Notes under the pieces: model-generated
The model's input: the letters and a program-made list of their open reading frames with translations, nothing else
The model's database searches: none
Told to the model about the DNA's origin: nothing
Shown here: positions 8,414 to 17,483 of the stretch, one piece after another
How positions within the stretch are numbered: position 1 is the stretch's first letter
Layout of the letters: each line of letters begins with the position of its first letter
From: Staphylococcus piscifermentans
GTDB lineage: Bacteria; Bacillota; Bacilli; Staphylococcales; Staphylococcaceae
Direction: 5' to 3'
Length of the DNA stretch: 64,000 bases
NCBI RefSeq assembly: GCF_900186985.1
Contig: NZ_LT906447.1
Location: 2,356,001 to 2,420,000, forward strand
Program-made: the position numbers and the translations under genes

Positions 8414-8959
8414 TTTTCTAGACACTTCTCGAATTCTTGTGTCTAGATTACATGCTTTTCTAGACACTTCTCCAAATCTTGTGTCTAGATTACACCCTTT
8501 TCTAGACACTTCTCCAAATCTTGTGTCCAGATTACATGCTTTTCTAGACTCTTCTCCAAATCTTGTGTCCAGATTACACCCTTTTCTAGACACTTCTCCA
8601 AATCTTGTGTCCAGATTACACCCTTTTCTAGACACTTCTCAAATTCTTGTGTCTAGATTACACCCTTTTCTAGACACTTCTCGGAAACTTGTGTCCAGAT
8701 TACACCCTTTTCTAGACACTTCTCGGAAACTTGTGTCCAGATTACACCCTTTTCTAGACACTTCTCGGAAACTTGTGTCCAGATTACACCCTTTTCTAGA
8801 CACTTCTCGAATTCTTGTGTCCAGATTACACCCTTTTCTAGACACTTCTCCAAATCTTGTGTCCAGATTACACCCTTTTCTAGACACTTCTCAAATTCTT
8901 GTGTCTAGATTACACCCTTTTCTAGACACTTCTCTGAAACTTATGTCTAGTTTACACAT
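8414..8959. repeat. Tandem array, 13 copies of a 42-bp hairpin unit
   Basis: Thirteen contiguous 42-bp units start at 8414, 8456, 8498 and every 42 bases to 8918. The fixed parts are TTTTCTAGACACTTCTC and TTGTGTCYAGATTACACCC. A seven-base middle varies among about four versions (GAATTCT, CAAATCT, AAATTCT, GGAAACT). GTGTCTAGA pairs with TCTAGACAC of the next unit across an 11-base loop. Because 42 is a multiple of three, several frames stay open on both strands, but this looks like repeat DNA rather than a gene. The last unit is degenerate. Confidence 0.95.
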
Positions 8960-9008
8960 TTCCACCCACCTAGCCCTCGCCGTATAATCTCACATCAACT
9001 AAAATAAA

Positions 9009-9044
9009 GGGAACTGAGATATAATAATGAATATCTCAGTTCCC
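9009..9044. terminator. Bidirectional terminator downstream of the DUF1450 gene
   Basis: GGGAACTGAGATAT at 9009-9022 pairs with ATATCTCAGTTCCC at 9031-9044. T-rich tracts occur on both sides (TTTTCT on plus, TTTATTTT on minus). Confidence 0.85.
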
Positions 9045-9056
9045 TTTTCTCTATCA

Positions 9057-9398
9057 TCACTTGGCTTGTTTACGTTTTGCCAATTTCTCTTTAAGTTTAC
9101 GATCTTGCTCTTCTTTTCGACGTTTACGTTCTTCGTTACGCTTACGCAAGCGCTCTTCTTCTTCTGGGTCGCGTGGTTTTTGGAGTTGTTTTTCAACTTT
9201 TTCCATTAATTCGTCTTCCGTCAAAGCTGCAAGAGGACGGTTGTTTACGAAAGCGAATGTTTTTCTGCGACCTGGACCGCAGTATGATTGGCACCCTATT
9301 TCAATTTCAGCTTCGGGATCTAATTTCTTCAATTTTCTTTCTAGGGATTTGCAATTGACGGCTTGGCAATCATCACAAATCAAGAATTTGTTTTGCAC
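9057..9398 (-). CDS. DUF1450 family protein with charged C-terminal tail
   Basis: A 113-residue protein. The DUF1450 core has [16 protein letters not shown] at the N-terminus and [16 protein letters not shown] about 35 residues later, with four well-placed cysteines. The last 40 residues are almost entirely E, K and R and are probably helical. I prefer the GTG at 9398 because AGAGAGGTGG sits seven bases upstream; an earlier GTG at 9410 overlaps that site. The family function is unknown; a metal or redox role is only suggested by the cysteines. Confidence 0.8.
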   Translation of the reverse strand: MQNKFLICDDCQAVNCKSLERKLKKLDPEAEIEIGCQSYCGPGRRKTFAFVNNRPLAALTEDELMEKVEKQLQKPRDPEEEERLRKRNEERKRRKEEQDRKLKEKLAKRKQAK

Positions 9399-9497
9399 TG
9401 CTCTGTCCACCTCTCTTTATCTATTAATCAAGTTCTCATTAAGTTCATTTTTCATCGTATTTCAACTTTATCTATTTTACCCTTTTTCCGTAAAATT

Positions 9498-9608
9498 TCA
9501 AGCGTAAATTCGCGCCTCGAGCACCTTAACGACCTCTCGCGCCACTTTCAACTTACCGTCCTGAGCACTCTCATCCAAACACAACGTAAAAAAACTGCCT
9601 GGCCGCAT
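9498..9608 (-). CDS. Possible small ORF downstream of mvaK2
   Basis: A 36-residue frame beginning MRPGSFFTLCLDES and ending VLEARIYA, right after mvaK2. The frame stays open further upstream into the end of mvaK2. AGGTGA lies only four bases from the ATG. The stretch has higher GC than usual intergenic DNA. It may be a genuine short gene or a decayed tail, and support is weak. Confidence 0.25.
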   Translation of the reverse strand: MRPGSFFTLCLDESAQDGKLKVAREVVKVLEARIYA

Positions 9609-9643
9609 ATTCACCTGTTTGCGGTTCGACAGCTTCTCGTTCT

Positions 9644-10720
9644 TTATTGACCTTGATAGACGTGAAACGGTAGCGGCTTGATTTTTGACGCTCTCCAACT
9701 GTTATAAATCGCAGCGCGTTCTTTATGCTCGCCCAAAATAGCGATGCCGCAATCTCCGCCGCCTGCGCCTGATGTTTTGGCAGCTGCGCCGTATGTCTCA
9801 GCAATATCACATAATAATTTTAATTGCGGTGTTTCAATATCAACATTCGCCTCTTGATCCATTTGTTGGATAATAGAGCGATTACGACGAATCATAGCTT
9901 GAACACCTTTTAAATTATTGGTTTTAAATGCATAAATCAAACGTTCCACACAAGATTGTGATTGTTCTAGGAAATGACCGTAGAAAATCGGATCGGATTT
10001 CAAACGTTTGACTTCACTCACTAAATAAGGGGAAGAGGCTGGAGAGCCGGTCCATCCGATTAACACTTCCATATTTTCGGGAGCTTGAAGCGGTTCAGTA
10101 TAAAGTCCAGGCCAGTTTTTCTTTACTACTTCGGCTACAGATGAAGTTTCGATTTGCTGCATGACCCAGTCATGGTCGAAAGTGCTGTAAGCGAGCCATC
10201 CGGTAAAGACACTGACCGCAATATCGCCGCATGAACTTAAACTTTGTAATTTCATATTCGCGATGACAGCCAACTTATAAATGTTCAAGTTAGCTAAATC
10301 GAGTTCATAAAACTCATTTAATACCTTTACGACCGAAACCAGCACTGCTGCACTGGAGCCAAGCCCATATTTATGACCAGAAGCATCATCTAAGTTGCTG
10401 TCAATCACTAAGTCAAAATGCTTTAATTCTTTGCCGCAGCTCTTAGCATATTGCTCAAATACTTCTACTGCAGTAATCACGTACTTTAATTGGTTAGCAG
10501 CGTTGGTATCTGATACTACAATTTTATCTGCTTCTCTTTGAAAAGTAATCGGTTCATGGTGCAGCGTTTTTGAATGGATAGTCCCTGTTGCAGCTGAAGC
10601 TTCTTCAATCGTAGCTGTAACAAAACGGTCCACAGCTATTAATACTGACTTATAGCCGGGCTCTGTCACCGCATATTCTCCTGCGATATATAATTTACCG
10701 GGCGCTTTGACTTGAATCAT
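9644..10720 (-). CDS. mvaK2: Phosphomevalonate kinase
   Basis: Third kinase step of the mevalonate pathway: phosphorylates 5-phosphomevalonate to the diphosphate with ATP. The 358 residues match the usual staphylococcal length. The GHMP-kinase ATP loop reads HKYGLGSSAAVLVS at 116-129, with KAPGKLYIAGEYAV at 5-18 and SGAGGGDCGIA near the C-terminus. It overlaps mvaD by four bases, so translation is probably coupled. It is the last well-supported gene of the mva operon. Confidence 0.95.
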   Translation of the reverse strand: MIQVKAPGKLYIAGEYAVTEPGYKSVLIAVDRFVTATIEEASAATGTIHSKTLHHEPITFQREADKIVVSDTNAANQLKYVITAVEVFEQYAKSCGKELKHFDLVIDSNLDDASGHKYGLGSSAAVLVSVVKVLNEFYELDLANLNIYKLAVIANMKLQSLSSCGDIAVSVFTGWLAYSTFDHDWVMQQIETSSVAEVVKKNWPGLYTEPLQAPENMEVLIGWTGSPASSPYLVSEVKRLKSDPIFYGHFLEQSQSCVERLIYAFKTNNLKGVQAMIRRNRSIIQQMDQEANVDIETPQLKLLCDIAETYGAAAKTSGAGGGDCGIAILGEHKERAAIYNSWRASKIKPLPFHVYQGQ

Positions 10721-11712
10721 AATGCATCTTCCTCATCTAGAATTTCAATACCTATGCCGATGTCGCTGGCAATAATTTGTTCTGGAGCAAAATATGAAGT
10801 GAGTTTATCAATCACTGCTTGCTGATCTTTCTTTTGAACTAGTACTTTCACATTAGGTCCGGCATCCATAGTGAAGTAAGCTGGGATACCCGCTTCTCTG
10901 CATTCATGTACAAGCGACATCGCTTCATAACTATCAGCAACTAAGTAAGTAAATGGAGGTTGCGCGCCTAAATTTGTTGCATGCATGCGTAAACCATTGG
11001 CTTCCAACACTTCTCCCAAACGTTTAAAGTCTTTCTCTTGAATTGCCGCTTCGGCTTCTGCAATATCTGCTTCAACGTGATCCAACCAATATTGATAAAA
11101 ACGCGAAGTATTACGGGTTAAAGACATACCTGTACGGCTTTTCACTTTCTTAGATCGGTTATTAATCACTACAAAAATCATAGACAGTTCGTCTTCCCAA
11201 TGATCTGCATCGATAGGATGGCTGTATGAAGAAGCATCATCGTGTCCTTTTTCCCATTCAGCAAAACCGCCGAAGATGCTTCTGCATGCAGAACCAGAAC
11301 CGCGTCTTGCAAGTCTTGATAAATCTTGATTTGAAAGTCCCATATCTAACGCTTCGTTACAAGCCGCTGCGAGCGCTGCAAAGGCACTTGCTGAAGAAGC
11401 TAAGCCCGCTGCTGTCGGTACAAAGTTCGTGCTGTCGATACGTGCTTTAAGTTCAGTCCCTGCACGTTCTCTGACTAAATCTAAATAAGCAGAAATTTTT
11501 TGTGTTTCCTTTTCATTTGCTTCTTCGCCATTCAAAAAGAAAGTATCTTTTGTGAATGCTGCATCAAAGGTTGCACGTGTTTCTGTATAAAATTTGTCCA
11601 GCGTCAAAGAGATACTATTATTCATCGGGATAATGAGTGCCTCATCTGCTTTTCCCCAATACTTAATTAACGCAATATTAGTATGCGCTCTTGCTTTGCC
11701 AGTTTTCGCCAC
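10717..11712 (-). CDS. mvaD: Mevalonate diphosphate decarboxylase
   Basis: ATP-dependent decarboxylation of mevalonate 5-diphosphate to isopentenyl diphosphate. The protein is 331 residues, a GHMP-fold member. It has NIALIKYWGK at 12-21 near the substrate site, AAGLASSASAFAAL at 101-114 as the phosphate loop, and MDAGPN near residue 282 with the likely catalytic aspartate. It follows mvaK1 after six bases and overlaps mvaK2, so the three genes form one operon. Confidence 0.96.
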   Translation of the reverse strand: MAKTGKARAHTNIALIKYWGKADEALIIPMNNSISLTLDKFYTETRATFDAAFTKDTFFLNGEEANEKETQKISAYLDLVRERAGTELKARIDSTNFVPTAAGLASSASAFAALAAACNEALDMGLSNQDLSRLARRGSGSACRSIFGGFAEWEKGHDDASSYSHPIDADHWEDELSMIFVVINNRSKKVKSRTGMSLTRNTSRFYQYWLDHVEADIAEAEAAIQEKDFKRLGEVLEANGLRMHATNLGAQPPFTYLVADSYEAMSLVHECREAGIPAYFTMDAGPNVKVLVQKKDQQAVIDKLTSYFAPEQIIASDIGIGIEILDEEDAL

Positions 11713-11718
11713 TTTGAA

Positions 11719-12642
11719 TTACCCTCCTAAACTCTCTATCCAAGTATGCTGTGCGCCAGCTTTCGTCACTGCTTTTACTACTTTTTTAGCAGTAGCATAA
11801 TCCTTAACAAGCGTAATCATACTTCCGCCGCGTCCGCTTCCCGTCAACTTGCCTGCCACTGCGCCTGCTTGTTTGGCAGCACTCAACAATTTGTCAATCT
11901 TTGGATGGCTTACAGTTAATGTTGCTAAGTAGGACTGACATTCGTTAAATATTTCTGCCAGCAAATCAAAGTTGCGCGTTGTAATAGCTTGATTCGCTGA
12001 GTGAACGAGTTGTCCGATACGTTCAATAAATTGTTTATTTTCATGATTATTATCGACTAATTCATGGACATCATGTACAGCTTCTTTGGTATTCCCTTTT
12101 ATACCGGTATCCAAAACTACCATATAGCCAGGTAGTTGCAAAGATTCTAAAGAAGTGAACACACCTTTTTGGAACCAAGTCGGTTGATTAGAAACAATGG
12201 TTTGTGCATCAACACCACTCGGTTTGCCGTGCGCAATCATTTCTGCCCAATTGACATGTTCAATTAATTCTTCATCACTCAATGGTTTGTCTAAATAATT
12301 GAAAGCTGCTCTCGTAAAGGCTACTGCAACTGCGGCACTGGAACCTAAACCTCTAGATGGAGGGAGCTTGGCATCAATTTTAATCATAACAGGTGATTGG
12401 ATATGACTCTCTGCTTCGAATCTGCTGATTAAGGCATGAAGATGTTCTGGAGCATAAGCAACTTCCCCTTCATATACATCACTTATCATCGTTGAAACAG
12501 CTAATTCAGGCATTTCTTCAATTGTGACCTTTACTTTCCCTGACGAAAAAGGAATTGCAATCGCAGGTTCACCGAATGTGACCGCATGTTCTCCAACTAA
12601 TATAATTTTACCGTTTGATTCCCCGTAGCCTTTTCGTGTCAT
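11719..12642 (-). CDS. mvaK1: Mevalonate kinase
   Basis: First gene of the mevalonate operon, 307 residues. It phosphorylates mevalonate. GHMP motifs: KIILVGEHAV at 12-21, PPSRGLGSSAAVAVAF at 94-109, and KLTGSGRGGS in the C-terminal part. It is preceded by a 435-bp intergenic region holding the promoter. The start ATG at 12642 has a modest AAAGGTGATGAG site. Confidence 0.96.
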   Translation of the reverse strand: MTRKGYGESNGKIILVGEHAVTFGEPAIAIPFSSGKVKVTIEEMPELAVSTMISDVYEGEVAYAPEHLHALISRFEAESHIQSPVMIKIDAKLPPSRGLGSSAAVAVAFTRAAFNYLDKPLSDEELIEHVNWAEMIAHGKPSGVDAQTIVSNQPTWFQKGVFTSLESLQLPGYMVVLDTGIKGNTKEAVHDVHELVDNNHENKQFIERIGQLVHSANQAITTRNFDLLAEIFNECQSYLATLTVSHPKIDKLLSAAKQAGAVAGKLTGSGRGGSMITLVKDYATAKKVVKAVTKAGAQHTWIESLGG

Positions 12643-13077
12643 ACTCTCATCACCTTTAACACTTTCCCAAATTTCTCGAAGGATACCTATGCATCGCTTG
12701 TGTGCATGCCAAAACAGCCAGCCACTTTCTTTCTATACTTATCAATGACTAGTTGGATTCTTAATTAAAGCATTCTTCTCATATACTTATTGTCTTTATA
12801 TACTCTATTTATTTTAAACATTTCGCTTAAATATTACTATAATTTTTCGGAAAATGTTTAAATACCGTCTTATTATAACTTAACTTTTACTCAATTCTAT
12901 CGTACTTAAGATGTAAAAATTAAGACCTGCTAATAAACTTCTCTCTTATTTTACCTAAAACTACAAATGATTTAAATGATTTAGACATAAATTTGTCATA
13001 AAACTCTACGATTATTTTCTATCGATACGCACAAATAAGAGATGTGCCAGCGTTGCAGCTATTCACATCTCCCTATT
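12643..13077. other. Intergenic region upstream of mvaK1
   Basis: 435 bases, mostly very AT-rich. A short GC-richer patch at 12690-12730 contains ACAGCCAGCCACTTT (12714-12728), which recurs with one mismatch at 16242-16256. The right end carries the lipL terminator. The mva promoter must lie here, but no convincing -35/-10 pair stands out. No gene is seen. Confidence 0.6.
13039..13071 (-). terminator. Terminator of the pta-lipL operon
   Basis: GAGATGTG at 13039-13046 pairs with CACATCTC at 13064-13071. On the minus strand it is followed by TTATTTGTG. It lies just past the lipL stop. Confidence 0.75.
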
Positions 13078-13917
13078 TTAATCATCCATTTTTGCATTAA
13101 TTTTCGCGTTGCGTTCTATCATGCGATCGAAATATTTTTCAAAACGCATCCATTCTTCATCAGTAACTGGATCCATATTCAAAGTAGCCCCTAACGCTTT
13201 GAGCGCATAAAGCAATTTGAACATTACCTCATTGACAGTGAGCGGATGTCCGAGCAACTCTTCTAATGACGCCATACAAAATGGGTCAATATCTGGATAC
13301 TTGAATTTCGTTTCTTCGTCTTGCAGTGCACGTTGATAGAAATGACGCATCATTTCAGCTCTTTCAGTTCCGGAGCCTTCAACACATAAATAAATTTGGA
13401 CTGCAATCCCGCCGCGTACACGTCTTTGTGAAATACCGGCAAATTTTTTATCGTTTATACTTAAATCAAACTTTCCTGGACAGTACGAACGTTCGATTTC
13501 TTTAGTATCAATTTGAACGTGCTCATCTTCAAACATTTTACAGATGAGTTCATACATCAAATTGAAAGCTTCATCGATAGAAACCTCAGTCTTCCCTTTG
13601 AAAATTAAAGAGATATTTAAAATACCTTGATCTAGTACAACACCTAAACCGCCAGAATTGCGCACAATCACATTGTAACCACATTCATCGACCAAATAAC
13701 GAATTCCATCACTTAAATGCGGCAAACGTGCATCATGCGTCCCTAATATAACGGTGTGCTGGTGAATCCAAGTACGAATCACACTGCATGACAAATCCTT
13801 GCCCGTACTTTCTGAAAAGGTATCATCAAACGCGAATGACTGCATCGGCGCTAAACCTGTTGAATGATCGATGTAGCGCCAATCTGAGTCATTAAAATAT
13901 TTTTGCACTAAATCCAT
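13078..13917 (-). CDS. lipL: Octanoyl-[GcvH]:protein N-octanoyltransferase (LipL)
   Basis: Lipoyl-relay enzyme that moves the octanoyl group from GcvH to E2 subunits of dehydrogenase complexes. The 279 residues fit the LipL/YwfL family (about 280). SYCPGKFDLSI places the acyl-carrying cysteine at 146; VRNSGGLGVVLDQGILNISL near 85-104 and KKFAGISQRRVRGG near 158-171 are the cofactor-transferase motifs. It overlaps the pta stop by one base (TAATG), meaning tight coupling. The neighbouring hemQ and pta reproduce the Bacillus order, supporting LipL over generic lipoate ligase. Confidence 0.88.
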   Translation of the reverse strand: MDLVQKYFNDSDWRYIDHSTGLAPMQSFAFDDTFSESTGKDLSCSVIRTWIHQHTVILGTHDARLPHLSDGIRYLVDECGYNVIVRNSGGLGVVLDQGILNISLIFKGKTEVSIDEAFNLMYELICKMFEDEHVQIDTKEIERSYCPGKFDLSINDKKFAGISQRRVRGGIAVQIYLCVEGSGTERAEMMRHFYQRALQDEETKFKYPDIDPFCMASLEELLGHPLTVNEVMFKLLYALKALGATLNMDPVTDEEWMRFEKYFDRMIERNAKINAKMDD

Positions 13918-14906
13918 TATTGTAAAGTTTGTGCTGCAGTGATGATTGATAAATTATAGACATCTTCAGTAGAGCAACCGCGTGATAAGTCGTTTACTGG
14001 TGAATTCAAACCTTGCAATACTGGTCCGATAGCTTCATATCCGCCTAAACGTTGTGCGATTTTATAGCCGATATTACCCGCTTCTAAGCTTGGGAAGATA
14101 AATACGTTAGCGTCACCTTTGATTTTTGCATCGGGTGCTTTTTTCGCTGCTACTTTAGGAACGATAGCCGCATCAAATTGGAATTCTCCGTCAATAACGA
14201 CATCAGTCAAACCTTCTTCTTCCGCTTTTTCTTGTGCTTGTTTAGTAGCTGATTCTACTTTTTCTACATCATCAGATTTCGCTGAACCTTTAGTTGAGAA
14301 GCTTAATAAAGCAACACGCGGATCCATACCGAAACTTTTAGCTGTTTTCGCACTTTCTACTGCAATTTCTGCTAAGTCTGCCGCTTCTAAAGTAGGGTTG
14401 ATAGCACAATCGCCGAATACATATTGCTCGTCACCTTTAATCATAAAGAAGACACCTGATGTTTTAGATACACCTGGTTTAGTTTTAATAATTTGCAATG
14501 CTGGACGTACAGTGTCTCCAGTTGAATGTGCTGCACCGCTTACAAGTCCGTCCGCTTTGCCTGTATACACAAGCATTGTTCCGAAGTAATTTACATTGTT
14601 CAACATATCTTCCGCTTGTTCTTTTGTAGCTTTGCCTTTACGACGTTCAACAAAAGCTTCAACAAGTTCTGGTTTCAAATCACTTGTTTCCGGTGTAATA
14701 ATTTCAATACCAGAAATATCTAAACCTTTTGCTTCAGCAAGTGCTTGAACTTTGTCAGCGTTACCTAAAACAATAGGCGTTACATAATCAGTTGAATGTA
14801 ATTTTACTGCTGCTGTCAATACACGTTCATCTTCACCTTCCGGCAACACGATTTTAACGTTTTTTCCTGAAAGTTTGTCTTGTAATACATTTAATAAACT
14901 AGGCAT
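13917..14906 (-). CDS. pta: Phosphate acetyltransferase
   Basis: Converts acetyl-CoA and phosphate to acetyl phosphate and CoA, the first step of overflow acetate formation. The start is set at 14906 because GAGGAGG stands six bases upstream; a longer frame to 14945 lacks such a site. The 329 residues match the short class of Pta (MPSLLNVLQDKLSG; LPEGEDERV; SGAAHSTGDTVRPALQII). It is the first gene of a two-gene unit with lipL and divergent from hemQ. Confidence 0.95.
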   Translation of the reverse strand: MPSLLNVLQDKLSGKNVKIVLPEGEDERVLTAAVKLHSTDYVTPIVLGNADKVQALAEAKGLDISGIEIITPETSDLKPELVEAFVERRKGKATKEQAEDMLNNVNYFGTMLVYTGKADGLVSGAAHSTGDTVRPALQIIKTKPGVSKTSGVFFMIKGDEQYVFGDCAINPTLEAADLAEIAVESAKTAKSFGMDPRVALLSFSTKGSAKSDDVEKVESATKQAQEKAEEEGLTDVVIDGEFQFDAAIVPKVAAKKAPDAKIKGDANVFIFPSLEAGNIGYKIAQRLGGYEAIGPVLQGLNSPVNDLSRGCSTEDVYNLSIITAAQTLQ

Positions 14907-15069
14907 AATGTCCTCCTCAAATTTACGAGTTTTATTTTTTACCATCCTTAATTATACGCCATTTGCAGCAACATTTCACGCAGTAAAACATAATCAATAT
15001 CTATGATTTCAATCACGCTTTATGATAGAATTTTTAGTGAAATAACAGATAGTAAAAGGAGCGATTTAA

Positions 15070-15819
15070 ATGAGTCAAGCAGCAGAAACTTTAGATGGAT
15101 GGTATAGCCTCCATTTATTCTATGCAGTAGATTGGCCTACATTGCGTCTTGTACCTGATGAAGACCGTATTCAAATCGTTCAAGAATTCCATGACTTCTT
15201 GGACAAATTAGCATCAGTACGTGATGACCATAATGGTGACCACGCACTTTATAATATTACAGGTCAAAAAGCAGACATTCTTTTATGGGTGCTACGCCCT
15301 GAAATGCAAGAATTGAACTCAATCGAGCTCGCACTTAATAAATTACGTATTGCGGATTATTTAGTTCCTACTTATTCATATGTTTCTATCATCGAACTCA
15401 GCAACTACTTGGCTGGCAAATCAGATGAAGACCCATATGAAAATCCGCATGTAAAAGCACGTTTATATCCTGAATTACCACATTCAGACTATATTTGTTT
15501 CTATCCTATGAATAAACGTCGTAATGAAACATACAACTGGTATATGTTATCAATGGAAGAACGTAAGAAATTGATGTATGACCACGGTATGATTGGTCGT
15601 AAATATGCTGGTAAAATCAAACAATTTATTACAGGATCAGTCGGCTTTGATGATTACGAATGGGGCGTGACATTATTCGCGCAAGACCCATTACAATTCA
15701 AGAAAATCGTATATGAAATGCGCTTTGATGAAACAACAGCGCGTTATGGCGATTTCGGCAGCTTCTTCGTAGGTCACATCCTACCAGAAGAAACATTAGA
15801 AACATTCTTTAGATTATAA
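15070..15819 (+). CDS. hemQ: Coproheme decarboxylase HemQ (chlorite dismutase family)
   Basis: Last enzyme of the Gram-positive coproporphyrin-dependent haem pathway: decarboxylates coproheme III to haem b using peroxide. The 249 residues match the staphylococcal enzyme. Y145 and K149 in CFYPMNKR are the expected catalytic pair, and H172 in DHGMIGR is the probable haem ligand. The ribosome binding site is AAAAGGAG. It is divergent from pta and followed by two hairpin terminators. Confidence 0.95.
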   Translation: MSQAAETLDGWYSLHLFYAVDWPTLRLVPDEDRIQIVQEFHDFLDKLASVRDDHNGDHALYNITGQKADILLWVLRPEMQELNSIELALNKLRIADYLVPTYSYVSIIELSNYLAGKSDEDPYENPHVKARLYPELPHSDYICFYPMNKRRNETYNWYMLSMEERKKLMYDHGMIGRKYAGKIKQFITGSVGFDDYEWGVTLFAQDPLQFKKIVYEMRFDETTARYGDFGSFFVGHILPEETLETFFRL

Positions 15820-15830
15820 GATATGAGTCA

Positions 15831-15853
15831 GGACATCTCGAGCAGAGATGTCC
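15831..15853 (+). terminator. hemQ terminator 1
   Basis: GGACATCTC (15831-15839) pairs with GAGATGTCC (15845-15853), followed by TTTTTAA. Confidence 0.9.
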
Positions 15854-15890
15854 TTTTTAATATGAGAATTTACTATGTATGAACACGAAA

Positions 15891-15921
15891 GGAACTTGCC
15901 TACTCTCTAGAAGCAAGTTCC
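15891..15921 (+). terminator. Second hairpin terminator downstream of hemQ
   Basis: GGAACTTGC (15891-15899) pairs with GCAAGTTCC (15913-15921), followed by TTTTTC. A second terminator about 40 bases after the first suggests a short separate transcript or a backup stop. Confidence 0.8.
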
Positions 15922-15995
15922 TTTTTCATTATTATCTATTTAAATATATTGTTTCTATGAAAAATAAAGACAGATGACTGCACAACGTTAAGAAG

Positions 15996-16236
15996 TGAGC
16001 GACACCTATGTACCACATGCACGCTGCCTGTCTAACACAGCTCAAATAATAGTGGCACTGACCAAAGGCATCTCTCACTCTCAATGCCGGCAGTATCTGC
16101 CTTTCAAGCGCACACATGTATGGCTTGTAAATACAGTGTCGCTCATCCCTTGTGTAGTGTCCTTGGAGAACTTTGCCACTACTTGTTAGCTGGTTAACTG
16201 TGAAACGATGCCAACCGTCGCTACCCAGTTAACAAG
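15996..16236. ncRNA. Candidate structured RNA region of nested hairpins
   Basis: A GC-richer block in an otherwise very AT-rich gap. TGAGCGACAC (15996-16005) pairs with GTGTCGCTCA (16136-16145), enclosing AAAGGCA (16064-16070) with TGCCTTT (16098-16104). Two further hairpins follow: GTAGTG (16154-16159)/CACTAC (16177-16182) and GTTAACTG (16193-16200)/CAGTTAAC (16226-16233). No convincing ORF is present. Strand, promoter and function are unknown; a decayed mobile element is an alternative. Confidence 0.35.
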
Positions 16237-16256
16237 CTTCAACAGCCAACCACTTT

Positions 16257-16675
16257 AACTTTAACCGTTTTGAAATATTTGAAACATAACATAATGATTA
16301 AAACATTATTTCTCAATACATTTAATTCTAATAAATTTTCTATTTTCTGAAATTATAAATATACGCAATCTAGTCATAGAGATAATTAAACAAATAGCTT
16401 TATAAAGGCTTCACATAACTACCACTCTATTATTTTTAATTTATATTCTTAATTTACTAAGTTATTAGAATAGACTTTTTCCTTTGAATCATTCTTTTTA
16501 AGATAAGAAAAATATTTTCATTTTCGCCCCTTTTTAAATCTTTCTTTTCAAAAGTTTTACAGGAATATTACAAAATAATTCCTTGAGTATCTGTAGTTTT
16601 TAAGACATAATCGTAATAACTCCTATAATTTTCACAAAAGTCGGAAATTATATATTTATAAATAATAGTTATTAA
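16257..16675. other. AT-rich intergenic region upstream of the ThrE pair
   Basis: About 420 bases with no gene. One inverted repeat, AGGAAT/ATTCCT at about 16560-16582, lies near the expected promoter and could be an operator. Otherwise nothing distinct is visible. Confidence 0.5.
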
Positions 16676-17470
16676 ATGAGTGATGAGATGATTTTGGATA
16701 ATAGAAATAGTTATATTGAAGATACGCCTGAGGAAAAGTTGGCTAAGGATGCGATTATGTTAGCGGGCCGTATTTTGCTGGAATCGGGTGCTGAAGGTAC
16801 ACGGGTGGAAGGTACGATGAACCGGATGGCTGAAACGTTGGGGTATCGTGAGAGTAATAGTTTTGTGACGAATACGGTGATCAACTTTCTGCTTGATAAT
16901 CAGACAACACCGCGAATGTATCGGATTGAGTCGCGAGATACGAATTTGATTAAGATTTCTCAAACGAATTCTGTGTCGCGAAAGTTAAGTGCTGGGCAGA
17001 TGACGCTTGAGGAAGCTTATGAGAGGTTGAAGCGGATTTATAAAGCGCAACAAACGCATGATTTAATTTATAAAGGGATTGCGGCGGCTATTATTTCCGT
17101 TAGTTTCTTGTATTTGCAGACGGGTAATTTTGTGGATATTTTGGCCACTATATTTGCGGGCAGTTTAGGTTATTTGGTGGTTGAATCGTTGTATCGTGCT
17201 AATTTGAAGACCTTGTTTATTCCTGAATTTCTAGGTTCGGCGGTTATTGGAGCGATTGCTATTTTCGGACATACGATGATTCCTGATGGTTCTTTATCTG
17301 CCATTATTATTGCTGCAGTTATGCCGATTGTACCAGGAGTGTTGATTACTAATGCGATTCAAGATTTGTTCGGCGGGCATATGATGATGTTTACGACGAA
17401 ATCTTTAGAAGCACTCGTGACTTCGTTCGGCATCGGAGCAGGCGTCGGCACGATGTTATTAATTTTTTAG
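16676..17470 (+). CDS. ThrE-type threonine/serine exporter, large subunit (YjjP-like)
   Basis: 264 residues. A soluble N-terminal segment carries LESGAEGTRVEGTMNRMA near 36-53, the ThrE/YjjP signature. About five hydrophobic helices follow from residue 125. With the next gene it makes the split form of ThrE, which exports threonine and serine in Corynebacterium. The start is uncertain: ATG at 16676 has no clear ribosome binding site, while ATG at 16688 is preceded by GAGTGATGAG. The substrate is inferred from the family. Confidence 0.85.
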   Translation: MSDEMILDNRNSYIEDTPEEKLAKDAIMLAGRILLESGAEGTRVEGTMNRMAETLGYRESNSFVTNTVINFLLDNQTTPRMYRIESRDTNLIKISQTNSVSRKLSAGQMTLEEAYERLKRIYKAQQTHDLIYKGIAAAIISVSFLYLQTGNFVDILATIFAGSLGYLVVESLYRANLKTLFIPEFLGSAVIGAIAIFGHTMIPDGSLSAIIIAAVMPIVPGVLITNAIQDLFGGHMMMFTTKSLEALVTSFGIGAGVGTMLLIF

Positions 17471-17483
17471 AAGGAGAATGCTT

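Noticed and set aside
8414..8959. CRISPR array
   Set aside because: Units are contiguous, with no unique spacers and no cas genes; the variable heptamer is too short and recurs.
8439..8987. Long open frames on both strands across the 42-bp array (14-residue repeats)
   Set aside because: Frames stay open only because the unit length is a multiple of three. No ribosome binding site is seen, frames overlap on both strands, and the composition is that of repeat DNA.
15932..16189. Short frames of about 60 codons on both strands after hemQ
   Set aside because: They overlap each other and the hairpin block, with no ribosome binding sites.
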